Positions 51,201-59,224 of a DNA stretch of 64,000 nucleotides are shown here, piece by piece; position 1 is the stretch's first letter; the number at the start of each line of letters is the position of its first letter. The position numbers and the translations under genes were made by a program. Location of the stretch: the NCBI GenBank assembly GCA_947488815.1, contig CANLCC010000003.1:1-64000 (forward strand), written 5' to 3'. Source of the DNA: CAIQIA01 sp945861105. GTDB lineage: Bacteria > Cyanobacteriota > Cyanobacteriia > PCC-6307 > Cyanobiaceae. The notes under the pieces were generated by a model. It searched no databases. It saw only the letters and a list, made by a program, of their open reading frames with translations, and was not told the DNA's origin.

Positions 51201-53557
51201 ACGGCTGCTTCGACCCCCTCGATCTGGTGGTGCCCGAGGGGTGCCTGCTTCAGCCACGGCCCCCGGCGGCGGTGGTGGCCGGCAATGTCGAGACCTCCCA
51301 GGCCGTTGCCGCCGCCCTCTTTGCAGCCCTCGGTCTGCAGGCCGCCTCCCAGGGCACCATGAACAACCTCAGCTTCGGCAACGATCGCTGCCGCTATTAC
51401 GAGACCATCGGCGGTGGCACCGGCGGTGGCTGCCGCCCCGACGGCCGGGGCTTCGCCGGCGCCGATGCGGTCCACAGCCACATGACCAACGCCCGCCTCA
51501 CCGACCCGGAGATCTTCGAGGAGCAGCTGCCGGTGCGGCTGGAGCAGCTGGCCATTCGCCGCGGCAGCGGCGGCGCGGGCCGCTGGCCCGGGGGCAACGG
51601 CATGGTGCGGCAGCTGCGTTTTCTGGAACCGGTCACGGTGGCGCTGCTCACCGGTTCGCGCCAGGTGGCGCCCTTCGGCCTCGACGGCGGTGGCCCCGGG
51701 GCCCCGGGTCGCAACGAGCGCCTGCGGGCCGATGGTGGTGTGGAGCCCCTGCCGGGGTGTGTGCGTCTCGACCTGGCCGCCGGCGAGGGCCTGCGGCTGC
51801 TCACCCCCGGCGGGGGGGGCTTCGGCGCTGCCGGCGGCCGCCCCCTGCCGGCCCTGCTGCTGCCGCTGCTGCTGGCCTTCAGCCCGGCGGCCGGCGGCCT
51901 GCAGGAGGCCGGCCAGCGCTTCCGGCCCGTCGCTTCGCCTGCGGGCATGGTGGTGAGCCAGGAGGCCCGCGCCAGTGCCGCCGGCGCCGCCGTGCTGCGC
52001 CAGGGCGGCAGTGCCGTCGATGCGGCCGTCGCCACGGCCTTCTGCCTGGCGGTCACCCTGCCCCAGGCCGGCAATCTGGGGGGCGGTGGCTTTCTGATGG
52101 TCTGGGATCCCCAGCGCCGCCGAGCCCATGCCCTCGATTTCCGCGAGACGGCGCCGCGGCGGGTGCGGCCCGAGCTGTACCTGGGGGCCGATGGTCAGGT
52201 GGATCCACGCCGGACCACTGAGGGGCTGCTCAGCGTCGCCGTGCCCGGTTCCGTGGCGGGGCTGCTCGAGGCCCAGCAGCGCTTCGGTCGCCTGTCACGG
52301 GCCCAGGTGCTGGCCCCTGCCATCGCCATGGCCCGTGATGGCATCGTCGTCGACAGCTGGCTTGCGGGTTCCCTGGCCCAGGCGGCCCCACGGCTGCGGC
52401 GCGACCCGGCCGCGGCCGCGCTCTACCTGCACCCCCATGGTCGCCCTTACCAGGTGGGCGAACGATTGCGCCAGCCCGAACTGGCCGCCACCCTCGCCCG
52501 CCTGGCCCACCAGGGACCCGACGGCTTCTACCGCGGCCCCTTCGCCACCGCCCTGGCGGCCCTCATGGCCCGTGGCGGCGGCCTGATCGACCAGGCCGAC
52601 CTGGCGGCCTACAGGCCCCGCTGGCGGGAGCCGGTGGGCACCACCTTCGCCGGCCTGACGGTGCTGTCGATGCCGCCCCCCAGCAGTGGTGGCGTCACCC
52701 TGGTGCTGCTGCTGCATCTGCTCGAACCCCTTGATCTGGCGGGCATGGGCCTCAACAGCGCCGCCGCCATCCACTGGCTGGTGGAGGCCATGAACCTGGC
52801 CTACCGCGACCGCAACGCCCTGCTCGGGGACCCTGACGCCGGCCCCCTGCCCATGGAGGCCCTCACCGACCGGGCCTACGCCGATCGGCTGCGGGCCGGC
52901 ATCGACCCCCAGCGGCACACGCCGGCCGACCGGCTGGGCCCACCGCCCCTGGCCGCGGGCGGTGGCGGCGAAAACACCACCCACCTGTCGGTGGCCGACC
53001 GCGACGGGGGGCTGGCGGCCCTCACCACCACCCTCAACCTGGCCTACGGCAGCGGCATTGCCGTGCCCGGCACCGGCGTGCTGCTCAACAACGAGATCGA
53101 CGACTTCACGATCGTGGCCGGTGCCCCCAATGCCTTCGGGCTGCGCCAGGGCGATCGCAACGTCATCGCTCCCGGCCGGCGGCCCCTGAGTTCGATGACC
53201 CCCACCCTGGTGCTGGCGCCCGATGGCCGCGGCTGGATCGCCACCGGCAGCCCCGGCGGCAGCCGCATCATCACCACGGTGCTGCAGGTGGTGCTCAACC
53301 GCCTGCGCCATGGCCTCAACCTGGCCGCCGCCGTCGCGGCGCCGCGGCTCCACAGCCAGCAGTGGCCCGATGCCGTGCGCCTGGAGGATGGCTTCAGCCC
53401 CGACACCCGTCGGTTGCTGCTCGAGCGGGGCCATCGCCTCGACGACGGGGCCGCGATGGGGTCGGCCAACAGTGTCGAGCTGCTGCCCGATGGGGGGAGC
53501 CTCGGGGCGGTGGACCCCCGGCGGCCCGAGGGGGCGGCGGTGCCCGAACGGCCTTAG
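48239..53557 (+). CDS. 5-oxoprolinase (HyuA-HyuB) fused to gamma-glutamyltranspeptidase
   Basis: A single frame of 1772 residues. Residues about 1-670 are HyuA-like (FWIDRGGTFTDLVA, DMGGTSTDV, CSFGGAGGQHACALAE). Residues about 680-1200 are HyuB-like (RLDFSCAVFDGRGGLVANAPHIP, GGTHLPDLTVI, LLTPGGGGFG end). Together these form ATP-dependent 5-oxoprolinase, turning pyroglutamate into glutamate. After a hydrophobic stretch (RPLPALLLPLLLAFSPAAGG, about 1200-1220) comes gamma-glutamyltranspeptidase. It has the autoprocessing and catalytic Thr1580 in ENTTHLSV, plus LNNEIDDF, SSMTPTLV and TGSPGGSRI. GGT is normally periplasmic, so the hydrophobic part may be a buried signal peptide. It starts at GTG 48239. 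Confidence 0.85.
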   Translation: MSGWRFWIDRGGTFTDLVARAPDGALHVRKVLSEQPGQSGDPAVRAIRSVLGLAAGAPLPPGVIEEVRLGTTVATNALLERRGAPTLLLLNRGFADLLTIGDQHRPELFAQAIERPPPLHRRVLEVSGRLAADGHELEPFVPDDALERALRQALDDGLSSVAVALLHAHRQPAHEQRLGAWLRQLGFEAVALSHEVSPLPRLVPRAQTTVVEAYVGPVLRRYLDGLQRDLGAEVPLRVMQSSGALIDPAGLRAKDTVLSGPAGGLVGAVRTAAAVGETVIVGFDMGGTSTDVFYGSPDSAADRAESTDFAGLALQAPMLPLQTVAAGGGSILHLQDGRLLVGPASAGADPGPACYGRGGPLTITDANLLLGRLRPEGFAPVFGRDGDQPLDGSVVRHRFVDLAAALGGLSPEAAAEGALAVAVEHMAEAIRRVALERGHDPRQATLCSFGGAGGQHACALAESLGMERVLLHPLAGVLSAYGIGLADERERQEHPVRRPLTAALLADLAPLVAAQPPAAAAQLLLRLPGHDGTPPLPLPWGPLQHLQDGFARAHARRYGEGSGDGLVPLVERLVVETVRAPGEAPLRRPPVEPWQPAAPLPATAPVFLDGRWQPLPLLQRSRLPLETTLAGPALVLEATGTLLLRPGWRARGLGDGSLLLERRPAAAPAAAPADGAQVADPVRLELFHRRFTAIAEQMGTRLQRTSVSVNIRERLDFSCAVFDGRGGLVANAPHIPVHLGSMGASVVDLLAAVASGERPPLRPGDAWVSNDPFHGGTHLPDLTVITPVFDPDGPPTSPLFFVASRGHHADVGGLTPGSMPPHSRSIADEGLLLRNVPLLQAGVAVADDWSRRLAAGPWPVRAPEVLRADLRAQVAANRLGVERLQALVKREGATAVALEMDRLQRAAAAAVRRVVDRLHDGSVQVDLDGGLRIAVAIRVDRGRRRVCIDFSGTSPQQADNRNAPLAVTRAVVLYVFRCLLDEPIPLNDGCFDPLDLVVPEGCLLQPRPPAAVVAGNVETSQAVAAALFAALGLQAASQGTMNNLSFGNDRCRYYETIGGGTGGGCRPDGRGFAGADAVHSHMTNARLTDPEIFEEQLPVRLEQLAIRRGSGGAGRWPGGNGMVRQLRFLEPVTVALLTGSRQVAPFGLDGGGPGAPGRNERLRADGGVEPLPGCVRLDLAAGEGLRLLTPGGGGFGAAGGRPLPALLLPLLLAFSPAAGGLQEAGQRFRPVASPAGMVVSQEARASAAGAAVLRQGGSAVDAAVATAFCLAVTLPQAGNLGGGGFLMVWDPQRRRAHALDFRETAPRRVRPELYLGADGQVDPRRTTEGLLSVAVPGSVAGLLEAQQRFGRLSRAQVLAPAIAMARDGIVVDSWLAGSLAQAAPRLRRDPAAAALYLHPHGRPYQVGERLRQPELAATLARLAHQGPDGFYRGPFATALAALMARGGGLIDQADLAAYRPRWREPVGTTFAGLTVLSMPPPSSGGVTLVLLLHLLEPLDLAGMGLNSAAAIHWLVEAMNLAYRDRNALLGDPDAGPLPMEALTDRAYADRLRAGIDPQRHTPADRLGPPPLAAGGGGENTTHLSVADRDGGLAALTTTLNLAYGSGIAVPGTGVLLNNEIDDFTIVAGAPNAFGLRQGDRNVIAPGRRPLSSMTPTLVLAPDGRGWIATGSPGGSRIITTVLQVVLNRLRHGLNLAAAVAAPRLHSQQWPDAVRLEDGFSPDTRRLLLERGHRLDDGAAMGSANSVELLPDGGSLGAVDPRRPEGAAVPERP

Positions 53558-54276
53558 CTGCCGAGATAACTGGCCCGCAGGCCGCTGTCACGTCGCAGGT
53601 CGGCGGCACTGCCCCGCAGCACCACCCGGCCGGCCTCCAGCACCAGACCCCGGTCGGCGATGGCCAGGGCCGCCTCGGCGTTCTGCTCCACCAGCAGCAG
53701 GGTGAGGCCGCTGCGGTGCAGGTCGGCGAGGGTGCCCATCACTTCCTCCACCAGCCGTGGCGCCAGGCCCAGGCTGGGTTCGTCGAGCAGCAGCAGGGTC
53801 GGGCGGGCCATCAGCGACCGGGCGATGGCCAGCATCTGCTGCTCCCCGCCCGAGAGGTTGCCGGCCAGCTGCCGGCGCCGCTCCGCCAGCCGCGGAAACA
53901 GGGTGTAGCAGCGGTCGAGGTCTTCGCTCACCCCAGCCCGGTCATGCCGCAGCCAGGCGCCCAGCTCCAGGTTCACCGCCACGGTCTGGCGGCTCAGCAC
54001 CCGTCGGCCTTCGGGACAGTGGCTGATGCCCAGCTTCACCGTCTGCTCGGTGCGCAGGGGCAGCAGCGGTCGCCCGCCCCAGAACAGTCCGCCGGCGCTG
54101 GCCGGCACCAGCCGTGAGATGGCGCGCAGGGTGGTGCTCTTGCCGGCACCGTTGGCCCCCAGCAGGGCCACCAGTTCCCCGGCCTGCACCTCCAGGTCGA
54201 GGCCGTCGAGGGCCAGCACGCTGCCGTAGCGCACGCTCAGGCCCTGCACCTGCAGCAGGGGGGGAGAGGGGCTCAT
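53554..54276 (-). CDS. livF: Branched-chain amino acid-type ABC transporter ATPase (LivF-like)
   Basis: A 240-residue ATP-binding subunit. It has Walker A GANGAGKST (about 38-46), signature LSGGEQQML, Walker B LLLLDEPSLGLAP and the H-loop replaced by a LivF-type LVEQNA. It hydrolyses ATP to power uptake through the LivH/LivM pore. ATG 54276 overlaps the livG stop as ATGA. It ends four bases inside the convergent oxoprolinase-GGT gene. By family it could equally be of the Urt (urea) or Nat type; the lack of the urea operon neighbours and the two binding proteins favour amino acids. Confidence 0.88.
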   Translation of the reverse strand: MSPSPPLLQVQGLSVRYGSVLALDGLDLEVQAGELVALLGANGAGKSTTLRAISRLVPASAGGLFWGGRPLLPLRTEQTVKLGISHCPEGRRVLSRQTVAVNLELGAWLRHDRAGVSEDLDRCYTLFPRLAERRRQLAGNLSGGEQQMLAIARSLMARPTLLLLDEPSLGLAPRLVEEVMGTLADLHRSGLTLLLVEQNAEAALAIADRGLVLEAGRVVLRGSAADLRRDSGLRASYLGS

Positions 54277-55013
54277 GAAGGATCCTCCGTGGCACCGCCA
54301 GCGCCGCCGGCACCGCCCAGGTAGGCCTCGATCACCAGCGGGTCGTGGCGCACCGCGTCGGGGCGGCCCAGGGCGATGAGCCGGCCGAAGTTGAGCACCG
54401 CCAGCCGATCGCAGAGCTGCATCATCAGCGGCACGTGGTGCTCGATGATCAGCACCGTGAGGTGCAGCTCGGCCGCCAGCCGCCGGATGAGGGCACTCAG
54501 CTCCTGTTTTTCGCCTGGGTTCAGGCCCGCCGCCGGTTCGTCCAGCAGCAGCAGCTGCGGTGCTGAGGCCAGGGCCCGGGCCATCTCCAGCCGGCGGCGG
54601 TCGCCGTAGGCCAGGCCACCGGCCGCTTCGGCGGCCCGGGCCTGCAGGCCGAACAGGGCCAGCAGCTCGAGGGCCCGGCGCCGGTCGCTGCGGCCCAGGC
54701 CCACCTGCACGTTGTCGAGGCAGCTGAGGCTTTCGAACAGGCGCAGGTTCTGGAAGGTGCGGGCCAGTCCGAGGCGGTGGATGCGGTGGGGCGGCAGGCC
54801 TTCGATTCCGGTCTGCTTCCACAGCACCTGGCCGCCACTGGGGCGGGTGACGCCGGTGATGATGTTGAACAGGGTGGTCTTGCCGGCGCCATTGGGGCCG
54901 ATCAGCCCGAAGATCTCCCCCTCCTGCAGGCCGAACGACACGTCCTCGAGGGCCTGGAGGCCGCCGAAGCGCCGGCTGATGGCGCGCAGTTCCAGCAGGG
55001 GGGGCATCGTCAT
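54273..55013 (-). CDS. livG: Branched-chain amino acid-type ABC transporter ATPase (LivG-like)
   Basis: A 246-residue ATPase partner of LivF. It has Walker A GPNGAGKTT (about 37-45), LARTFQNLRLFESLS, the signature region LAYGDRRRLEMARAL (with YGDRR in place of the usual LSGGQ, as is normal for LivG), Walker B LLLLDEPAAGLNP and VLIIEHHVPLMM. It sits between livM and livF with ATGA overlaps at both ends. Confidence 0.9.
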   Translation of the reverse strand: MTMPPLLELRAISRRFGGLQALEDVSFGLQEGEIFGLIGPNGAGKTTLFNIITGVTRPSGGQVLWKQTGIEGLPPHRIHRLGLARTFQNLRLFESLSCLDNVQVGLGRSDRRRALELLALFGLQARAAEAAGGLAYGDRRRLEMARALASAPQLLLLDEPAAGLNPGEKQELSALIRRLAAELHLTVLIIEHHVPLMMQLCDRLAVLNFGRLIALGRPDAVRHDPLVIEAYLGGAGGAGGATEDPS

Positions 55014-55876
55014 GGCAGCAGCCGTTGCAGCAGGGCCGGGGTGACCACCCCCTGGGGGAACAGCAGCGGCCCCAGCAGGATCACCGCGCCGAAGACCACC
55101 AGCCTCAGGTCCCCCACCGGCCGCAGCAGCTCCGGCAGGGCCGTGAGCACCAGGCCCCCCAGCACCGGCCCGAGCCAGTGCCGTGAACCGCCGAAGACGA
55201 CGAAGGCCAGGGTGGTGATGCTGGCGTCAAAGCTGCCCTGGCGGGCGTTCCAGGTGTTGAAGAAGTGGGCGGCCAGCACCCCGGTGAGGGCAGCCAGCAC
55301 GGCGCTGGCAGCAAAAGCCAGCAGCTTGATCCGGAAGCTGTCGATGCCGGTGCATGAGGCCGCCAGCTCGTCGTCCCGCACTGCCGCCATGGCCCGGCCC
55401 AGGGGGTGGCGGGCGATGGCCTGGCAGGTGGCCCCCGCCAGCAGCAGCAGCACCGCCAGGGCCGCCAGGTAGCCGAGGGGATCGCCGAAGGGCTGGGGAA
55501 TGGCGAAGATGCCCACGGCCCCACCGGTCCAGCTGTTGTTGAGCAGCACCACCCGCAGGATCTCGTTGAGGGCGATGGTCGCGATGGCCAGGTAGATGCC
55601 CCGCAGGCGCAGCACCGGCAGCCCCACCAGCAGGGCCAGGGCCAGGGCGACGACCGCCGCCAGCAGCAGTTCGAGCAGCAGCGAGGGCAGGGGGTAAAGG
55701 GGTTCGGCCCCCCCCAGGGCGGCCACCCGTGTGGACAGCAGCGCCGCCACGTAGCCGCCCACCGTCATGAAGCCGGGGGTGGCCAGGGACAGCTGACCGG
55801 CCGCCAGCGGCAGGTACACCGACAGCCCCAGCAGGGCGCCGATCAGCATCTGCACCAGCAGGGAACCGTCGAGCAT
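55010..55876 (-). CDS. livM: Branched-chain amino acid-type ABC transporter permease (LivM-like)
   Basis: A 288-residue inner-membrane permease with about eight to nine helices. It has the LivM marks GQLSLATPGFMTVGGYVAALL (about 27-47) and GIYLAIATIALNEILRVVLL (about 98). The cytoplasmic EAA-like loop is GRAMAAVRDDELAASCTGID. ATG 55876 is chosen over longer in-frame starts that run through livH; it lies two bases after the livH stop. It pairs with LivH to form the channel. Confidence 0.88.
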   Translation of the reverse strand: MLDGSLLVQMLIGALLGLSVYLPLAAGQLSLATPGFMTVGGYVAALLSTRVAALGGAEPLYPLPSLLLELLLAAVVALALALLVGLPVLRLRGIYLAIATIALNEILRVVLLNNSWTGGAVGIFAIPQPFGDPLGYLAALAVLLLLAGATCQAIARHPLGRAMAAVRDDELAASCTGIDSFRIKLLAFAASAVLAALTGVLAAHFFNTWNARQGSFDASITTLAFVVFGGSRHWLGPVLGGLVLTALPELLRPVGDLRLVVFGAVILLGPLLFPQGVVTPALLQRLLP

Positions 55877-55878
55877 CG

Positions 55879-56811
55879 CTACACCTTGGTGATGGGAGCC
55901 CGCCCCAGCAGGCCCTGGGGCCGCAGCAGCAGGATGGCGAACAGAAAGGCGAAGGCCACGGCGTCCTTGAGACCCGACAGGTCCCCGGGCACCGCCGCCT
56001 CGGCCAGGCCCACCACCAGGCCCCCCAGCAGGGCACCGGGGACGCTGCCCAGGCCCCCCAGCACCAGCACCCCCAGCCCCTTGAGGCCGTAGACGATGCC
56101 GAAGTAAGGGCCGGCGATGCTGACGCTGAGGCCCACCAGACCACCGGACAGTCCGGCCAGCAGGCCGCTGAGGGCGAAGCTGAGCCGCACCATCGCGTCG
56201 CTGTCGATGCCCAGCAGCCGGGCCGTGGTGGCGTCCTCCGACACCGCCTGCAGCGCCCGCCCGCCCCGGCTGCGTTCGAGCCAGAGGGTGAGCACGGTCA
56301 TCACGGCGGCGCACACCAGCAGCAGCAGCAGCTGCACGCTGCGCAGGCGGGCCCCCGCCAGGGTCAGCATTGGCGGCAGATCTCCGAGGGCATCGGCAGG
56401 CAGGGCGTACCCCTCAGCGCCGAAGGCGATCTGCAGCAGGTTCACCAGCACCACCCCCGCGCCGAGGCTGGTGATCAGGTACAGCAGCGGTTCGGCGTGG
56501 CGGCGGCGCAGGGGCCTGAAGGCGACGGCCTCCACCAGCAGATTGGCGCCGGCGCAGCCGACTCCGGCCAGCAGCAGGGCCACCGGAAAGGGCAGCGCCA
56601 GGGGCAGGGCCCAGCCCGGCAGGGCGCCGTTGCTGCCCACGGCGCCGCCCACCCCCAGGTACGTGAGGTAGGCCCCGAGGGTGAACAGGGCCCCATGGGC
56701 GAAGTTGATCACCCCCAGCACCGAGAACACCAGGGTGTACCCGAGGGCGAAGAGGGCGTACACGGCTCCCACCGAGAGGCCATTGACCAGGATCTGCAGC
56801 AGGACGTCCAT
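55879..56811 (-). CDS. livH: Branched-chain amino acid-type ABC transporter permease (LivH-like)
   Basis: A 310-residue inner-membrane permease with about eight helices. It opens LLQILVNGLSVGAVYALFALGYTLVFSVLGVINFAHGALF, the standard LivH start. LGIDSDAMVRLSFALSGLLAGLSGGLVG near 220 is the second hallmark. It lies 11 bases after the second binding-protein gene and directly before livM, giving the order binding proteins, H, M, G, F as in other amino-acid transporters of this class. Confidence 0.9.
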   Translation of the reverse strand: MDVLLQILVNGLSVGAVYALFALGYTLVFSVLGVINFAHGALFTLGAYLTYLGVGGAVGSNGALPGWALPLALPFPVALLLAGVGCAGANLLVEAVAFRPLRRRHAEPLLYLITSLGAGVVLVNLLQIAFGAEGYALPADALGDLPPMLTLAGARLRSVQLLLLLVCAAVMTVLTLWLERSRGGRALQAVSEDATTARLLGIDSDAMVRLSFALSGLLAGLSGGLVGLSVSIAGPYFGIVYGLKGLGVLVLGGLGSVPGALLGGLVVGLAEAAVPGDLSGLKDAVAFAFLFAILLLRPQGLLGRAPITKV

Positions 56812-56822
56812 CGGCTCCCGGG

Positions 56823-58025
56823 TCAGTCGAGCAGCTCGAAACGGCCGCGGCGGCCGTCGGCCTCCATGCGCACCCGGGCGACACCGAACTGCTCCTGGAT
56901 CACTTCGCCATCAGGCGTGAAGCGGAGGGGGCCGAGGGGGGTGTCGTAGCGACCCGCCAGGATCTCGCTGTTGAGTTCCCGGCGCACCTCGGCCAGGGGG
57001 CGGCCCCGCACCGGTCGACGGGCATCCAGCCGCCGCAGGGCTTCGGCGGCCACCTGCGCGGCGGTGTAGGCCTGGGCAGTGAACTGGGGCGGTGTGTCGT
57101 TGCCCAGCTTCTGCCGGTAGGCCGCGACGAAGCGGCGGTTGGCCTCGCCGGCGAGGGCAGGGCTGTAGGCCTGGGCGATCAGCAGGCCGTCGCACTGCTG
57201 CTGACAGATGGGAAAGATGTTGGGCGAATTCATGGCATTGCCGGCCACGATCTGGCCGCGATAGCCGAGGGTGCGCAGCTGCCTCACCAGGTTGCCGCCA
57301 TCCACCGGTCCGGCCGAGATCACCACCAGCTGCGGGTTCAGCGGCAGCACCGCCGTCACCTGGGTCTGGAAGTCGGTGTCGCTGAACTGGTGGCGTTGAA
57401 CGCTCACCGGCTTGAGCCGGCGGTCGGTGAGGGCCTTCTGGAAAATCGCCGTCTCCGAGGTGCTGTAGGCGTCGTCCTGGGCATAGAAGACCGCCACCCG
57501 CTGCAGCCCCGGGTCGTTGCGCAGGGCGCGGGCGATGGAGAGTGGCGCCACCTGCGACACCGGTGCCGACACCCGCAGCACGAAGGGGCCGATCTCGGGG
57601 ATGCCGCGGGCGGTGTTCGACGGACCGATCACCGGCACCCCCGCCCGGTCGGCCACCGGATCGGCGGCGAAGGCCTGCTGGGACAGGGATGGCCCGATGA
57701 TCGCCAGGGCATCACGGCCGATCAGGGTGCGGAAGGCCTGGCTGGCGCTCTGCTCGTCGGTGCCGGCATCCTCGACCGCCAGGCTGATGGGCAGCCGGCG
57801 GCCAGGGCCGGCGGGGCCGATCGTGGCCGCCGCCAGGTCGAGGCCGATGCGCTGGTCCTGGCCGATGGCGCTGGCGTTGCCCGTGAGCGCCACGGCAGCC
57901 CCCAGCAGGGGTGGGCTGCTGACGCGGCGGGCCGGCGGGCTGCAGGCCGCCACCAGCGTCAGCAAGGTTGCGACCACCGCGCCGCCCCGGAGGGTGCGCG
58001 CCAGGCAGAAGGGAATGGGGGGCAT
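56823..58025 (-). CDS. ABC transporter substrate-binding lipoprotein (second copy)
   Basis: A 400-residue periplasmic ligand-binding protein of the LivJ/amide-binding type. It has a lipobox signal (VATLLTLVAAC, cysteine about 28), followed by AAVALTGNASAIGQDQRIGLDLA, IIGPSLSQQAFAADPVADRAGVPVIGPS, YAQDDAYSTSETAIFQKAL and GYRGQIVAGNAMNSPNIFP. It starts one base after the stop of its tandem paralogue at 58027-59220. The two differ enough in the ligand-facing loops to bind different solutes. Ligand not predictable; amino acids or amides are the family norm. Confidence 0.88.
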   Translation of the reverse strand: MPPIPFCLARTLRGGAVVATLLTLVAACSPPARRVSSPPLLGAAVALTGNASAIGQDQRIGLDLAAATIGPAGPGRRLPISLAVEDAGTDEQSASQAFRTLIGRDALAIIGPSLSQQAFAADPVADRAGVPVIGPSNTARGIPEIGPFVLRVSAPVSQVAPLSIARALRNDPGLQRVAVFYAQDDAYSTSETAIFQKALTDRRLKPVSVQRHQFSDTDFQTQVTAVLPLNPQLVVISAGPVDGGNLVRQLRTLGYRGQIVAGNAMNSPNIFPICQQQCDGLLIAQAYSPALAGEANRRFVAAYRQKLGNDTPPQFTAQAYTAAQVAAEALRRLDARRPVRGRPLAEVRRELNSEILAGRYDTPLGPLRFTPDGEVIQEQFGVARVRMEADGRRGRFELLD

Positions 58026-58026
58026 C

Positions 58027-59220
58027 TCAGGGCAACAGGGCGAACCGGCCGGTGCGGCCGTCCGGAGCCATCTTCACCTGCGCCACGTAGAACCGGTCCT
58101 GGATCACCTCGCCCTCGGGGGTGAAGCGGATGGGGCCCAGGGGAGTGTCGTATCGACCCGCCAGGATCTCGTTGTTGAGTTCCCGGCGCACCTCGGCCAG
58201 GGGGCGGCCCCCCAGGGGGCCGCGGGCCTGCAGCCGGCCCAGGGCTTCGGCCACCACCTGGTAGGCGGCGAACGCCTGGGCCGTGAGCTGGGGCGGCAGG
58301 GTGCCGCCGCGGGCGGCGCGGTAGCGCTCCACGAAGGCGCGGTTGCTGGCGGTGTCGAGTTCGGGGCTGTAGGCCTGGGCGATCAGCAGGCCATCGCAGG
58401 CCCGTCGGCAGAGGGGGTAGATGTTCGGGGTGTTCATGCCGTTGCCGACCACGATCGTGCCCGTGTAGCCCAGTTCCCGCAGCTGCCGCACCAGGTTGCC
58501 GCCATCCACCGCCTGCAGCGACAGCACCACCAGGTCGGGTTTCAGCTGCAGGGCGGCGGTGATCTGGTTGAGGAAATCCTGGTCGTTGAGCTGGGTGCGC
58601 TGCACCGACAGGGGCCTGAGGCCCCGCTCGGCCAGGGCTTTCTGAAAGATCGTCGTCTCGGCGGTGCTGTAGGCGTCGTCCTGGGCATAGAACACCACGG
58701 CGCGCTTCAGGCCGGGGTTGAGCCGCAGGGCCCGGTCGATTGAAAGGGGCGCGATCACTGAGCTCTGGGCCGACACCCGGCTGATGAACGCCCCCAGCTG
58801 GGGGATGCCGGTGGCGGTGTTGGACGGGGCCAGCACCGGCACCCCCTGGCGTTCGGCGATGGGGTCGGCGGCGAAGGCCTGCTGCGACAGGGTCGGGCCG
58901 ATGAGGGCCAGGCTGCCGCGGCGGATCAGCAGCTGGATGGCGCCGGTGGCGCCGGCCTCATCGCTGCCGCCGTCCTCGATCGTCAGGGCCAGCGGGCGCC
59001 CCCGGCCCGGGTGGGCGGCGCGGGCCAGGTCGAGGCCGATGCGCTGGTCCTGGCCGTAGAGGCTGGCGTTGCCGGTGAGCGACAGCACCGCCCCCACCGG
59101 CAGCGGGCCCGCCGCCGGCAGGGTGGCGGCCGCCGGTGGTTTGCAGGCCGCCAGCAGGGTCCCCAGGGCCCCCAGGGCCAGCAGCCCCGGAAGCGGCCGC
59201 CACGCGTGTCGACGGGCCAT
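58027..59220 (-). CDS. ABC transporter substrate-binding lipoprotein (first copy)
   Basis: A 397-residue paralogue of the next gene. The signal peptide ends in a lipobox (LALGALGTLLAAC, cysteine about 26). Conserved blocks are AVLSLTGNASLYGQDQRIGLDLA, LIGPTLSQQAFAADPIAERQGVPVLAPS, YAQDDAYSTAETTIFQKAL and GYTGTIVVGNGMNTPNIYP, nearly block for block with the copy at 56823. ATG 59220 is preferred because the residues upstream in frame come from hemL's other frame. It begins four bases after hemL ends, so hemL and the transporter are probably one transcript. Confidence 0.88.
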   Translation of the reverse strand: MARRHAWRPLPGLLALGALGTLLAACKPPAAATLPAAGPLPVGAVLSLTGNASLYGQDQRIGLDLARAAHPGRGRPLALTIEDGGSDEAGATGAIQLLIRRGSLALIGPTLSQQAFAADPIAERQGVPVLAPSNTATGIPQLGAFISRVSAQSSVIAPLSIDRALRLNPGLKRAVVFYAQDDAYSTAETTIFQKALAERGLRPLSVQRTQLNDQDFLNQITAALQLKPDLVVLSLQAVDGGNLVRQLRELGYTGTIVVGNGMNTPNIYPLCRRACDGLLIAQAYSPELDTASNRAFVERYRAARGGTLPPQLTAQAFAAYQVVAEALGRLQARGPLGGRPLAEVRRELNNEILAGRYDTPLGPIRFTPEGEVIQDRFYVAQVKMAPDGRTGRFALLP

Positions 59221-59224
59221 GGGC

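Noticed and set aside
51812..51819. The 8-G run as proof of a frameshift that falsely fuses two genes
   Set aside because: The HyuB end consensus GGGGFG reads properly through the run, and neither other frame stops close by. Kept as a caution in the findings, not as a pseudogene call.
48233..52129. A 1298-codon open frame on the minus strand opposite the oxoprolinase gene
   Set aside because: Its translation is a Gln/Arg/Gly/Ala-rich shadow with no domain. The plus strand carries clear HyuA/HyuB motifs over the same bases, and long antisense frames are expected at about 70% GC.
53554..58025. Urea (urtABCDE) transporter
   Set aside because: The gene order and families are similar, but there are two binding proteins, no urease genes, and the neighbouring gamma-glutamyl enzyme suits amino acids better. 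It cannot be fully excluded.
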